Assembly (NCBI GenBank): GCA_028641055.1
Contig: CM054062.1
Location: forward strand, 269,655,765-269,719,764
Direction of reading: 5' to 3'
Source of the DNA: Alopecurus myosuroides
Lineage: Eukaryota > Streptophyta > Magnoliopsida > Poales > Poaceae
DNA: 64,000 nucleotides
Translations under genes and position numbers: made by a program
In this document: positions 1-10,050 of the stretch, in pieces
Layout of the letters: each line of letters starts with the position of its first letter
Position numbering within the stretch: position 1 is the first letter of the stretch
The notes under the pieces: model-generated
The model's input: only the letters and a program-made list of their open reading frames with translations
The model's database searches: none
Told to the model about the DNA's origin: nothing

Positions 1-566
1 GTCCTCGTCAACACTGCGGCCTGCAGCCACCAATTCAATCCTCTCATCTTGCCGATGTAGTGATCAGCGGTCATGTTCTCCTTCATGGTGTTGGCGACCT
101 CTCCACGCGGATGTGTCACGTTCGCCTTGGATCATGGTGAGAAGATGCTCATGATCAGCGCCCACACCTCCGATGCGTGTTCCAGCCCAACAGTTTGGGC
201 CAGAATTTCCACGGACAACGAGTTGAGCAAGTAGCTCGAAACTTGTTGCTCCTTCAAGATCCAGCTGCCATAAGCCGTATTTGGGATGGCTGTCTCCTTG
301 TCACCCTTCTTCTCCATGAGGAACTCCGGTGGTGCTTGCTCCTTTCCTTCCAGCATGCCAAGAACCCGCGCACCGCGCAGGGTCGGCGTGACCTGCGCCT
401 TCCACAGCAGAAAATTCATCCGCTTGAGCTTCTCTGTCGGTGTAGTTCCAAGGATCTTCTCTGTCGGTGGAGTTCCAAGGGATGGAGGCGCGACGGAGGA
501 GGAGGCTATGGTGATGGGTTTTGGGGTGATTGGTTTCTTTGGTGTTCTTCGATCTGGGTTGGTCTG
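1..566 (-). pseudogene. Copia-type gag fragment (element RLC-F)
   Basis: The minus strand reads a plant Copia gag N-terminal region: the stretch encoded at 132-419 contains NFLLWKAQV, LRGARVLGML and SYLLNSLS, the signature of the UBN2/gag-polypeptide family that builds the Copia capsid. After a TGA near 150 the same protein continues (motifs ANVTHPRGE and MTADHYIGKMRG) until a further frameshift near base 50. Upstream the frame stays open towards 566, where it is cut by the LTR of RLG-A. A 27-bp near-perfect tandem duplication at about 431-483 adds the peptide LGTTPTEK. The rest of pol lies left of the window; the leader and LTR start reappear at 29870. Family assignment is by motif recognition. 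Confidence 0.75.
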
Positions 567-1041
567 TGTCGAATCTGTGACTCAACAAATCCCTCGGGTG
601 AACCCATAGGGTTTCGAATAGGAGAACCCATGAGCGCTGGTGACGATCGTCGGCTAGACAGGGGGCACGATTTACCCAGGTTCGGGGCCCTCGTAGAGGT
701 AAAACCCTTACTCCTGCCTCTGTCGATCTGTATTATCGAATATATCGGTTACAATGGTGGTTGCTCAAGTCGAGAGTACGATCTCGAGCTCAAGGCTTTG
801 GTGGTGCGGTATTTCTTGGTCCTCTTCCGGTAGTTCTCCTGGCCTTATATAGATGGCGAGGTCTCAAACCCTACCAGGGGAGGACTCGAACTCTAACCCT
901 ATGTCGTTTGCAAGTTTCCTATCTTAGCCCGCAAGGCGTTGCGGGTGGGCTTCAAGTGGGCCTTCCAGAATACTCCAAAGGCTTCCCTTATTGGGCTTTA
1001 ACCTTGGGCCTAAGACCTGGTGTCCTTACTCGCAGGGTCCA
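567..1041 (-). repeat. 3' LTR of RLG-A
   Basis: 475 bp with TG/CA ends on the plus strand (tgtcgaatct to gcagggtcca), matching the LTR at 29401 over its whole length. A minus-strand TATATAAGG lies near 843-851. The stretch near 671-700 read on the minus strand contains cgagggccccgaacctgggta, a motif shared with other LTRs in this window. Confidence 0.92.
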
Positions 1042-1060
1042 AGGTCCATCCCTTCGTCAG
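1042..1060 (-). other. Polypurine tract of RLG-A
   Basis: Immediately inside the 3' LTR the minus strand reads gacgaagggatggacct, purine-rich and abutting the LTR. This is the expected place for the plus-strand priming site of a minus-oriented LTR element. Confidence 0.5.
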
Positions 1061-2085
1061 TAGCCCCCGAGCGTTTGCTCGATTGGGATTTTTCCAGTCG
1101 AGTAGACGGTCAGATTGTTCGTCTTGCTTTCCTTCAGACAACCATTATGGTCGTTTTCCGTTTGGAGGGTGTATACCCTGTGTGATGAGCTTTTTATACC
1201 CGAGAATCGAGTGATGAAAGTGCATGTGTTTTATGGCTGTTTTTTGCAGAAGGATGTGGCGCAGTAGCTTGGCTCTCCCGAAAGATCAGAGCCAATTAGC
1301 TGCAACTAGGGCAAAAACAGTTATGGCCTACACAGATTCGAGACCTCCGACTTGAACCCGATGAGGTGATCATTGCGACTAGGCCGTGGAGGTCTTACCG
1401 AGTCGAACTTAACCTATGGGGGTACCCGACGCGTCCGCAAGGATTTTTTTTCATGTTGTTGACACGGAATTTTACCGGAGGACACAGCTTGAGTGCGACT
1501 CCAGGCCCTCAAGAGAGATCTTTTGGGTCTTACCTTCATATTCGAAAGAATATGGCATCCGGATGTACCTAGTCGGCTGAACAATCCAGGTCTATGATGT
1601 GTAGACATCGTGTGATGGAGTGGCAGGATCTGCACACCCGCAAATTTTTAGGTCTGTGGTTTCCCAAGTAGGAAAACCAAGCTATTTTTGTCCATACGAA
1701 AGAGTTTTCGTGTTTGGAGTTTTGTGCCCATACGAAAGAGCTTCCGTGTTTAGGGTCTTGTTTTCTTGTGAAAGAAATTTCATGTCATAATTTGTCCATA
1801 CGAAGTTATTTTCGTGTTTGGAGCTTTCATTCGAAAGATTCGCCAGCTTGATGATGCACGCTATGACGTCATGGCGCACTTTATCCTCCCGATGGGACGT
1901 GACGGAGCGAGAATAGAAGTGCTGGCCCACCTTATCAGCTTTTTGACCGGAAACGAGACGTCGTTCCCAGTTTTTACGCGAATTGTGCGCAGTAAATGCG
2001 CACAATCCACTGTTAGGATCGTGGCACGAAACAGCATCCGCCGCCCTTTCGTTTCGCCTTCGCACGCGGCAGCCGCGATGGATGC
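1061..2085. other. Noncoding spacer of RLG-A with degenerate tandem repeat
   Basis: No credible coding region is seen between the polypurine tract and the antisense gene. At 1686-1840 a degenerate tandem repeat of about 34-36 bp recurs (ccatacgaaagag... tcgtgtttggag), with units starting near 1692, 1728, 1765 and 1796. Elements of this lineage often carry such spacer repeats. Confidence 0.6.
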
Positions 2086-2132
2086 CACGTGGCTCAACAA
2101 ACAGTCAGGATCGAGCGGCTCCGTGTATAAAT
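2086..2132 (+). promoter_or_regulatory. Putative promoter of the RLG-A antisense gene
   Basis: A G-box core (CACGTG, 2086-2091) lies about 35 bp upstream of a TATA box (tataaata, 2125-2132). The first ATG of the antisense gene is at 2238, leaving room for a leader of about 75 nt. Spacing and orientation suit an RNA polymerase II promoter for the plus strand. Confidence 0.55.
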
Positions 2133-2237
2133 ATGGGCCTTGGTTGAAACGGTGAAAATTTCCCCAGCCTTCGTCTTCCTCGGTCTTCGCCTTCCTCGTT
2201 CTCTACTCTTTCTCTTCTCAACCTCGCACCAGCGTCA

Positions 2238-5215
2238 ATGGCAGGAGGCAAGAAGCGTGGTGCCGCTGTTTCTTCGTCGAGGGCGACGGAGGAAGTTCTC
2301 GCGCCACCCGCAGCGCGCTCGGGCGACTGGCGTTCGCCCAACACCACGAACAAGAGCATCAAGGAGATGCAGAGGGAGGGGTTGCTGCCTCCGGAAGCCG
2401 ACAAGAGGGTGCGCCTCGGCAAAAAAGAGGAGGTACCCAATCCCTGCGCGAATGAACGCGTGGTTTTCGCGGACCACGTATCGCGCGGGCTCTCCTTTCC
2501 TCTTCATCCCTTTCTTGTGGCGTTGTTGTATGTCTATGGCATACAGCTCCACGATCTGCCTCCAAATGCAGTGCAGCACATCCCGTGCTTCATTGTATTC
2601 TGAGAGTGCTTCTTGGGGATTCGCCCACATTGGGGCCTTTGGAAGGACCTCTTCAAGGTGTGTGTCTTCCGCGAGAAATCGCGGGTAGAGACTAAACCTG
2701 GCGAGCCGCTGCGCACCGGCGGCTTTGGAATTCAGGCGAAATCGGACAACAGCTACTTCGGGATGCACTTCATCGACTCCGCCCAAGGGTGGAGAAAGAA
2801 GTGGTTCTACGTCATCGACAATAGCACGGGTGGAGTTCACGAATTCCACCCATTCGCTGTCCTGAAGAGGCGGAAGTCCTGGGCGCATGAGCTGTCGGCT
2901 GAAGAGAACCAGGTTGTCACCCCGCTACTCGCTAAGGTGGCCGCCCTTCGGGACCAAGCCGCTGGAGTTGTGCTGAATGGGCTGCACCTGGCGAGCATTT
3001 TCCTCAAGCGCAGGATTCAGCCCCTGCAGGACAGGCCTTCCATGATGTGGGAGTACCAGGGTGCTGAGGACCCCAGTCGCGTGAGCCGTGAAGAGCTCTC
3101 GAATGTCGAATTCGAGAAGAAGATCACGGCCATCACCAGCTTGAAGGTGGGTGAAGCCTTCCCCGACTGCAGTGTCGCAGCCTTCGAGGCGTCAAGGCCT
3201 CCACCACCCGAAGTAAGGTTGTGTTTTCCTTTGACTTCGTTTCTTTTTTGTTTGAAAGTTTTGTCGACTGAAATTTTTCTTCCTTTTCTTCTTCTGTCTT
3301 CTTTTTGTAGAGCTTAGCAGTGGTCACCTGCTACCTGCCAATCTCTGGCGAGGAAGCTTCGGATTTGTTGGCGAGTAACATGGATGGTCCAGCCGACAGC
3401 AGCGTTGCTAATGCCTCGTCGAGTTCCGAGCATGACTCCTCGGATGGCACGGAGGAGTCGGGCAGCGATCTCCTCCACCGCAAACGCCGTCGAGTGGATA
3501 ACGATAAGGCTACTTCCAAGGATAACTCCTTGGATAAGGAATCGTCGGGGAATGGGCCTCTCATCGTGACTCCGTTAAGCGCGCGCCCCTTCTCCTTCAT
3601 TTCCAAATATCCAAACCGCCTGGAATGCGGATATGTTGGATGACGAACATGACGACGAGTAAGTCCTTTTTCTTGTTCTTAGTCGAACATTTTCTTTTTG
3701 CGCCTTTTGACGTATTGTCTTCATGGTAGTCTGCAATCTATCAGCCCTGGTCAATTCGTCTCTTCCCTTCCTCTCGAAAAGAGGAAGAGAGCTGCAGATG
3801 TGGGTGGGACCCCGACCGCCGACACCGTACAGAATTCACCGAGTGCAGCCCCCACAGCGGCGACTACGGAATACAGAATTTCTAGTTTTGCTGCTGGGGC
3901 CTCGACTCCGAAGGAAGTGTCGGGTAGCTCAGCGGATCCCCTCTCCTTAGCTCAAGGCCAGGTAAATCATGATGCTTTCTTCTTCAAACTGTACTTCGTT
4001 AATTTGGATTTTTTATCGGGTGCACGGCAGTGCTCCCGATGGGAGTAGCCCCCGAGGCTGTAGTTGATCGCGTGCGATTGGCTACAGGCTCAAAAATGTA
4101 AACTTTATCCCTTCTCTTTGCTTTATCGGGTGCACGACAGTGCTTCCGATGGGAGTAGCCCCCGAGGCTATACTCGAATGTTTGCAATCGTGTATAGGCT
4201 CAATCTTCTCTTCTCTGATTCTTCCATCTTTATGTTTTTGCAGTCACTCCTTGACTCCCTTGTGGCTGTTGGTCGCCGCGTTATTCTGGCCGAAACAGAA
4301 TGCAGGACCCTTCGATCGGATCGCGATCGACTTGACGCCGAAAATGAGCTCCTTCGCAGTAAGTTTATCGACTTCTTTTATCTCATCTTTTCAGTTCCGT
4401 CGATTTCTTCAGTTCTGATACCCAATTGCTATGCAGCTCAAGTTGAAATTATGAAGGCCGAGAAGGCGGACGCCTCCACTCGGGCAAGAGCTCAAGAGGC
4501 TCAGTTGGCATCTGCTCGACAGGAGCTCGAGTCCTCTTGCAAGCTGTCGACTAACCTCAAAGGAAGGCTTGTGGGCGCCTAGGACGCTCTGAAAAAGCTG
4601 GAGGAGGCTGGCACCAAGGCGGACTCCGACCTCGTCGACTTCCTTCGCCCTTTGGCCGAGCGTTTTGCAGGTAAGTTGCATTTGGTCTCTTGTCGTCTTC
4701 CGATTGTCTGGTAGGTCCTTGGATTTTAATATTTCTCTCTACAAGTCTTCTGGGCGTCCCGCTGGAGCTGCCTGGGGTCCAACGGGTGGATGCTTTGACC
4801 GATTCCTGCGCCCAGCTCAAGAAGCACGCTGAGGGGGTTTGCACCCTGATCGGCAATGCCATTCGAGTGCTGACGCAGCTTCACGGTCGTCTTCTGGTCA
4901 ACGTTGTGTCTCCGCCTGCGCTGGGTGATCTTTTGAAGATTTTCTTGGAGGGCAATCTCCTTGACGCCTACGCGGTTGCTCAGTCAGAGTCTGGGGCAAA
5001 GACTGCCATCCATTTTGCGCTGGCGCACGGAGTCACGGGCTTGGAGGAAGCGTACTCGGACCTTCCCGTTGATCCTTCTCCGGGAAAATAAGGTAGCGCT
5101 TCGTCGTTTTGGCGATCCAGCTGGAGTTCTCGCCCGGAAGTTATCTGAGTTGATCGCCCGTGCTAGTCGTAGGGGGAGCACTGCCGCGAGTGGCAGCACA
5201 ACTGCAGCTCCTTAG
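2238..5215 (+). pseudogene. RLG-A antisense gene (PF04195 putative gypsy-type transposon protein), multi-exon, broken
   Basis: The plus-strand gene runs opposite to gag-pol. The N-terminal part (2238-3212) matches the PF04195 Transposase_28 pattern (ERVVFADHVSRGL, LPPNAVQH, ECFLGIRPHWGLW). Canonical GT...AG introns give exons at 2238-3212, 3311-3658, 3730-3961, 4244-4358, 4437-4670 and 4746 to about 5215. The later exons encode acidic, basic and coiled-coil segments. Damage includes TGA at 2601-2603, a frameshift near 3605, TAG at 4580-4582 and a frameshift near 5087, after which the tail (GDPAGVLARKL) continues to a stop at 5213-5215. The protein's role is unknown; the family name implies no demonstrated transposase activity. 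Confidence 0.75.
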
Positions 5216-5441
5216 TATATTTTCTTCGTAGCTCGCTCTTTTGACTGTAATGAACCTTGGGATGTATTCCCGTATTTTCATCGTTTAATCGAAATGTTCT
5301 TCTGATATCTGAGATGCTTCCTGTGATTGATTTGTCTATGTGTTTCCTCCCGATGGGAGTACCCCCGAGCACCTTCGAATAGGTGGTAGTTATATCTCGA
5401 ATAGGGCATCTTATTCCTTGACTTTCATTGTATTCTTCCAG

Positions 5442-6244
5442 GTAGCCGGAGTTTCTGCGGAGTCTTCAGGTGGACTTTCTGCCCAAGCAAATCCTCTTGT
5501 TGCCGATGTTGGTACCTTTGCGGGCCTCCATGACCGTGTTGCGGCTGGCGAGCGCAAGCTAAAAGCTCTATGTGGGGTAGCGGATGTAGCCAAGTCCAAA
5601 CAAAAACTTGCGGTTGAACGTGAGCAGTTTGTGATGGATGAATTGGCAGCTGTCACTAGGGATTTGCTCTGTAAGTAATTCAGCCCCCTAGCCTTCTGTG
5701 TCATGTATCTTTCTTTAATCGTGTACCTTTGTTTTCAGTTGTTCAGCCGGATGATAGGAGTGAGAAACAGTGGGTGGAGAACCACATCCTTCAGGAAGCT
5801 GGCAGTTCAAAGCCACATGCGAATAACTTTTGGTCCGATCGGAGCCGGGGTTTTGTGCTTGCTACCTTGAAGTCTCGATTTATCCAGGCGAAGATGCTCG
5901 TGAGTTCCTTTCACGAGATTTTGATTGCTATGAATTCTGCTTTCTATCTGTTGGAGAGGGGTCCTGAAGATTGGAGCCATCTTCTCAGGATTTTCGGGCG
6001 AGAAGGAGAAATTCGCGAGTGTGTTCACAATCAGATGATCTGCGGCTCGGTAGTGGCTCTTTCCTTCGTCCGGTTGTGGCATCCTGAGGTGAATTTCAAC
6101 TCTGTAGCTAGGCTCCCTGATGGTCCAATCAACATTGTTCCTCATTATAGGATTGTTCGATCTGCGGCAGAGGAAATCATTCGATTGACCTTGGAAGAGG
6201 TGGATCGGGTTTTGGCGGCTGAAAATACTCATCGCCATGTGTAA
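5442..6244 (+). pseudogene. Downstream exons of the RLG-A antisense region
   Basis: Two exons joined by a canonical intron (5442-5670, donor gtaagt at 5671; acceptor ttttcag before 5739; 5739-6244 ending TAA) encode a helical segment followed by a globular-looking C-terminus (FGREGEIRECV, LRIF, SAAEEIIRLTLEEVDR). It may be the 3' end of the gene starting at 2238 or a second antisense gene; the 5216-5441 gap contains a promoter-like or intronic stretch but no clear start. No function is recognised. Confidence 0.5.
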
Positions 6245-6525
6245 TTGCAGGATCTATGTATCCTGTTGCTTTGTGCAGTTGTGTAAAACTATTGTAAGGT
6301 GTCTACCTTGTATATATAAAATTCTTCCTGTGATGCTAAGTTAGGCGTAGCCCCCGTGTGTTTGTGGGGTGTATACCTGTTACTTTTTTAGCATGTAAGG
6401 ATGGAGAACTCGAGTAGCTATGGTTGAGAAACCATGTATTTTATTGCAATGACTGAGAAGTCATGTGTTTTTCTTTCGAGCTACAAGATGGCTAATATAG
6501 CCTTATTAGTATGAGTAAAGTAAAT
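6245..6525. other. Convergent 3' region between antisense gene and pol
   Basis: A 281-bp noncoding stretch separates the stop of the plus-strand antisense gene from the stop of minus-strand pol. It is T-rich and contains a short ttgtatatataaaa run near 6308. It is probably the terminator and polyadenylation region of the antisense transcript. Confidence 0.4.
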
Positions 6526-7828
6526 CTAGGGATAAAATTTGCGGAGTTGTGCAACATTCCAAGGGTTGGAATAGATGCCTCCAGTCGTCGGATTCTTCAA
6601 TCGATAGGCGCCACTTGGGATAACTTCGTGTATTATGAAGGGTCCTTCCATTGGTGGCTCGAGCTTGTGTCCTTCCTTCTTCTTGAGCCGTAGCACCAGT
6701 TCTCCTACTGCGAAGGCTCTGTGGCGTATGCGGCGACTGTGATAGTTTCGCAACGACTGCTGGTATACTGCGGATCTTGCGAGTGCAATATCGCGCATTT
6801 CGTCGAGTGCCTCCATATCATCTGCGAGTGCCCTATAAGCAACGACCCGTGGGGTGCTGAACCTGACATCCTCGGGAAGGACTGCTTCAGCCCCGTATAC
6901 CATGAAAAATGGTGTGTAGTTTGTGGATCGATTTGGAGTTGTGCGGAAGCTCCATAGCACGTAGGGTAGCTCTTCTTCCCAATGTCCCGCTGCTCGGTGT
7001 AGGCGATCGAGTAGACGTTTCTTGATGCCAGCCGAAGCTAATCCGTTGGATCGTTCGACTTGGCCGTTGGTTTGCGGATGAGCAACTGAAGCGAATTTGA
7101 AGATGATTCCCTTTTCTTCGCAAAACTGCTGTGTTTCTTTTGCGGTGAAGTTGCTACCATTGTCAGTAATGATGTCGTGTGGTACTCCAAATCTGCATAC
7201 GATGGAATCGAGAAATTTTGACGGTGCATTGGGCGCTAGCCGTGGTTACTCGCATAGCTTCGATCCACTTTGTAAATTTGTCGACTGTGACCAGCAAGTG
7301 TATGTATCCACCTGGTGTGGACTTGCGTAATGGTCCTACCATATCCAGCCCCCATTGTGCAAAGGCCCAGACGATGGGTATCATATGTAATTCCGTAGCG
7401 GGGGCGTGTGGTTTGGGTGCAAATCGCTGGCAAGCGTTGCACCTGTCGATCAGTTCCTTTGCGTCTCTGGCTGCTGTAAGCCAGTAGAATCCTGCTCGAA
7501 AAGCTTTTCCCATGATTGCTTTCCAGCTAGCATGATGTCCACAATCTCCTTGGTGGATCTCTCGCAGAAATTCCTTGCCATCTTCGGGTGCTATGCATCG
7601 TTGCAGTATGCCTGAGATGCTCTGCTTGTACAGCTCGCCGTTGAGCACCCGAAAGGATTTGTTGCGTCTGATTATCTGTCGAGCCTCGCGAGGGTCTGCT
7701 GGGAGCTGTTTGGCGCACAAGTAGTCGAGGTATTTCTGCGTCCAGACTGGCTCGATCAGAAAAACTTGTCGCGAAATATTATGAATGAACTCGATGATAG
7801 AAATTTGCGGGCTGACCTCTGTTTCCAA
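6526..7828 (-). pseudogene. RLG-A integrase
   Basis: The enzyme inserts retrotransposon cDNA. The zinc-binding HHCC region (HQGDCGHH ... CNACQRF), the first catalytic Asp (LDMVGPL), the second Asp (TDNGSNF) and the Glu (NGQVERSNG) are all legible, followed by the C-terminal tail (LRLKKKEGHKL, NPWNVAQLRKFYP) ending at 6526. A frameshift near 7215 separates the first Asp from the rest, and a further frame change occurs near 6960-7120. It adjoins RNase H on its 5' side and belongs to one gag-pol polyprotein. Confidence 0.88.
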
Positions 7829-8862
7829 TGTCGCGGGTGCTCCTGCAGTTTTCTTGACTTTGACTGATCATTTGGTCATCCGCTCGAAATATATTCCTGG
7901 TGGTATGGGTGTGTTTGTGGAACCCATGTTCGCCAGCCTGTCTGCTTCTTCGTTGCTGGATCTCGCAATGTGCTTCAGCTCGCAGCCTTTGAAACTTCCT
8001 TCGAGTAGGTTGTACATGTCGCGATAGGCGACCATGTTCTCTGCGATGGCGTCGCACTACTTCATTGTCTGTGGCACGATGAGATTGGAATCGCCATAGA
8101 TCATCATTCGGGTGGCTCCGCACGTAACTGCCATCTTCATCCCGTGCAACAGGGCCTCGTACTCGGCGTCGTTGTTTGATGTTGGATCGTCGGGTGGGAA
8201 GTCCAGTCATAGGACGTACTGCAGCTTGTCTCCTCTGGGTGATATGAGGACGATCCCAGCTCCTGCTCCTTCGTTTCTCTTGGATCCCTCGAAGTACAAT
8301 GATCCAGTTACTCGTGTATTCCGGTGGCCCGGGTGTTTGTAGTTCTGTCCACTCACTCAGAAACTCCACGAGTACCTGGGACTTGACGGAATTGCGCCCT
8401 GCATAGATGATGTCCCAAGCGCCCAGCTCAATGCTCCATTTTGCTATTCTTACGGATGTCATTGGGTTGTTCATCATTGTACTGAGTGAGGCATCATTAA
8501 CCACTGTTATGGTATGTTCCTGGAAGTAATGCTTGAGCTTTCGAGCCGTGAGAACAACTCCATATGCGAGCTTCTGGTAGTGAGGATATCGTTGTTTGCA
8601 CGGCGAGAGCACATCGCTGATGTAGTATATCGGTCTTTGGACTCCATATGCCTTGCCCTCCTCAGGTCGTTTGACCACGATGGCCGTGTTGATGACCTGA
8701 TTTATTGCGGCTAGGTATGTAAAGTGGCTCCCTCTCTTGTGGTGTTGCGAGAATGCGTCTGCTCTGTAAGGATCGTTTCAGGTCTGCGAATACCTGCTTA
8801 GCTTCTGGTGTCCACTCAAACTTATTCGTCTTCTTCAACAACTTGTAGAAGGGTAACGCCTG
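7779..8862 (-). pseudogene. RLG-A RT connection and RNase H domain (3' part of the split RT)
   Basis: The segment begins exactly where RLG-B interrupts the RT, continuing LPFYKLLKKTNKFEW. It then carries the Gypsy RT-RNase H region (QRPIYYISDVLS, YPHYQKLAYGVV, LKHYFQEH). A second RNase H domain of the plant RVT_3 type follows after a frameshift near 8310 (conceptual motifs NDAEYEAL, YGDSNLI). A TAG interrupts it near 8058 and more frame changes occur near 8660-8720. Two RNase H modules in series are typical of Tat-lineage elements. Confidence 0.8.
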
Positions 8863-9725
8863 TGTCGGGGGGTTACCCCCGAGTAGGGTAAAGGCAAGTG
8901 CTAAGGGCAAGATCAGAAGAGGATGTTGGGCCGAGTAGCTGGCTACTCGGTACTCGCTACCCGGTCGACTGCTATTTGGTCCTGCATGTAGATGGCCAGA
9001 AGGGCAAATCAAGGAAGTTACATTCCCCCGAGTAGAAGAATTGGCCCGAGTAGAAATGGCGGGATCCTACTCGGGCCAGAAGTCAAAGGAGCCGTTCTGA
9101 CACGGGATCCCGCGTATCCCGGGTCCATACTTTGGCACTGTTCACGGCACTGTTCATCTGAGGACGGCGTTCCTGACAGCGACAGTGTGTCAGCAAGGCG
9201 TCGCAGGATAGGGGGACCTACTCTGTGTTCGCAGCAGTGATAACAGATCGATTACTTGGTTTTGCCCAACGACTTTCCGCACCAGACAAACTTAGAAGCC
9301 AAGCTGTCAGCGGGAGCTCGGAAGAAGGACGGTGTGCACACTATGTCGACATCTGTTTGTATTTGGCTGTATCCGGCTGGGCACCGAGTATATAAGGTGC
9401 CCTGCCCCCTCCTGCGCGAGGGATCCCGGACTTGGTTCAGATTCTTGACCTAGTTCATCACGTAGAGAGAAGAGTGGCTACTCGGTAGCAAGAACATTTG
9501 TACGGTGGCTACTCGGAGAGACTCGAATATAAAGAGAGAAAGGCAGGAGTAGGGGTTTTACCTCCACACGAGGGCCCTGAACCTGGGTAGATGTTGTTGT
9601 TTGCAGTGCTTGTTTCATACTTCACGCGGCTACTCGTCACGTGATCCCTCCCCGAGCGCCTCCGGCGTCCTTCGTCCCCACAACTTTAGCCATCCTATGG
9701 CATCTGCCGTGACACCACCACGACA
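8863..9725 (+). repeat. 5' LTR of RLG-B
   Basis: It begins tgtcggggggtt and ends caccacgaca. A TATA box (tatataagg) is at 9389-9397. The conserved cgagggccctgaacctgggta motif is at 9569-9589, downstream of the presumed cap site. Repeated ctactcgg words occur throughout. Confidence 0.95.
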
Positions 9726-9727
9726 GT

Positions 9728-9745
9728 TGGCGCCCACCGTGGGGC
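9728..9745 (+). other. Primer-binding site of RLG-B
   Basis: TGGCGCCCACCGTGGGGC follows two bases after the LTR. It is the 3'-tRNA-complementary start (TGGCGCC...) characteristic of Tat-like Gypsy elements; the exact tRNA was not checked. Confidence 0.75.
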
Positions 9746-10050
9746 AACCAGCGGCGCTGGCTGGAGTTTCCGTTCGGACGGGATCGATTTCGGCTACCGG
9801 AAAGCGCGTGGTCTGTGGCCTTGTCCACAGATTCGGCTCCTTCGACTTCGTCACCGACAACGCCGGCGATTTCGGCGGCAGGGCCATACCGGAGGACGGC
9901 TCGGTGCTTTCTTTTGGCGCGCACCTCGTCTACGTCGCCACCGTCATCGACCGCGAGTACCCCGAGCTGGTGCATGTCGCGGAAGATCCACCTGCCGTCA
10001 TCGCCGCACGCGGGAGGCCGTTGGGCCGCTCTGCGGACGTCGCGGAGGTG

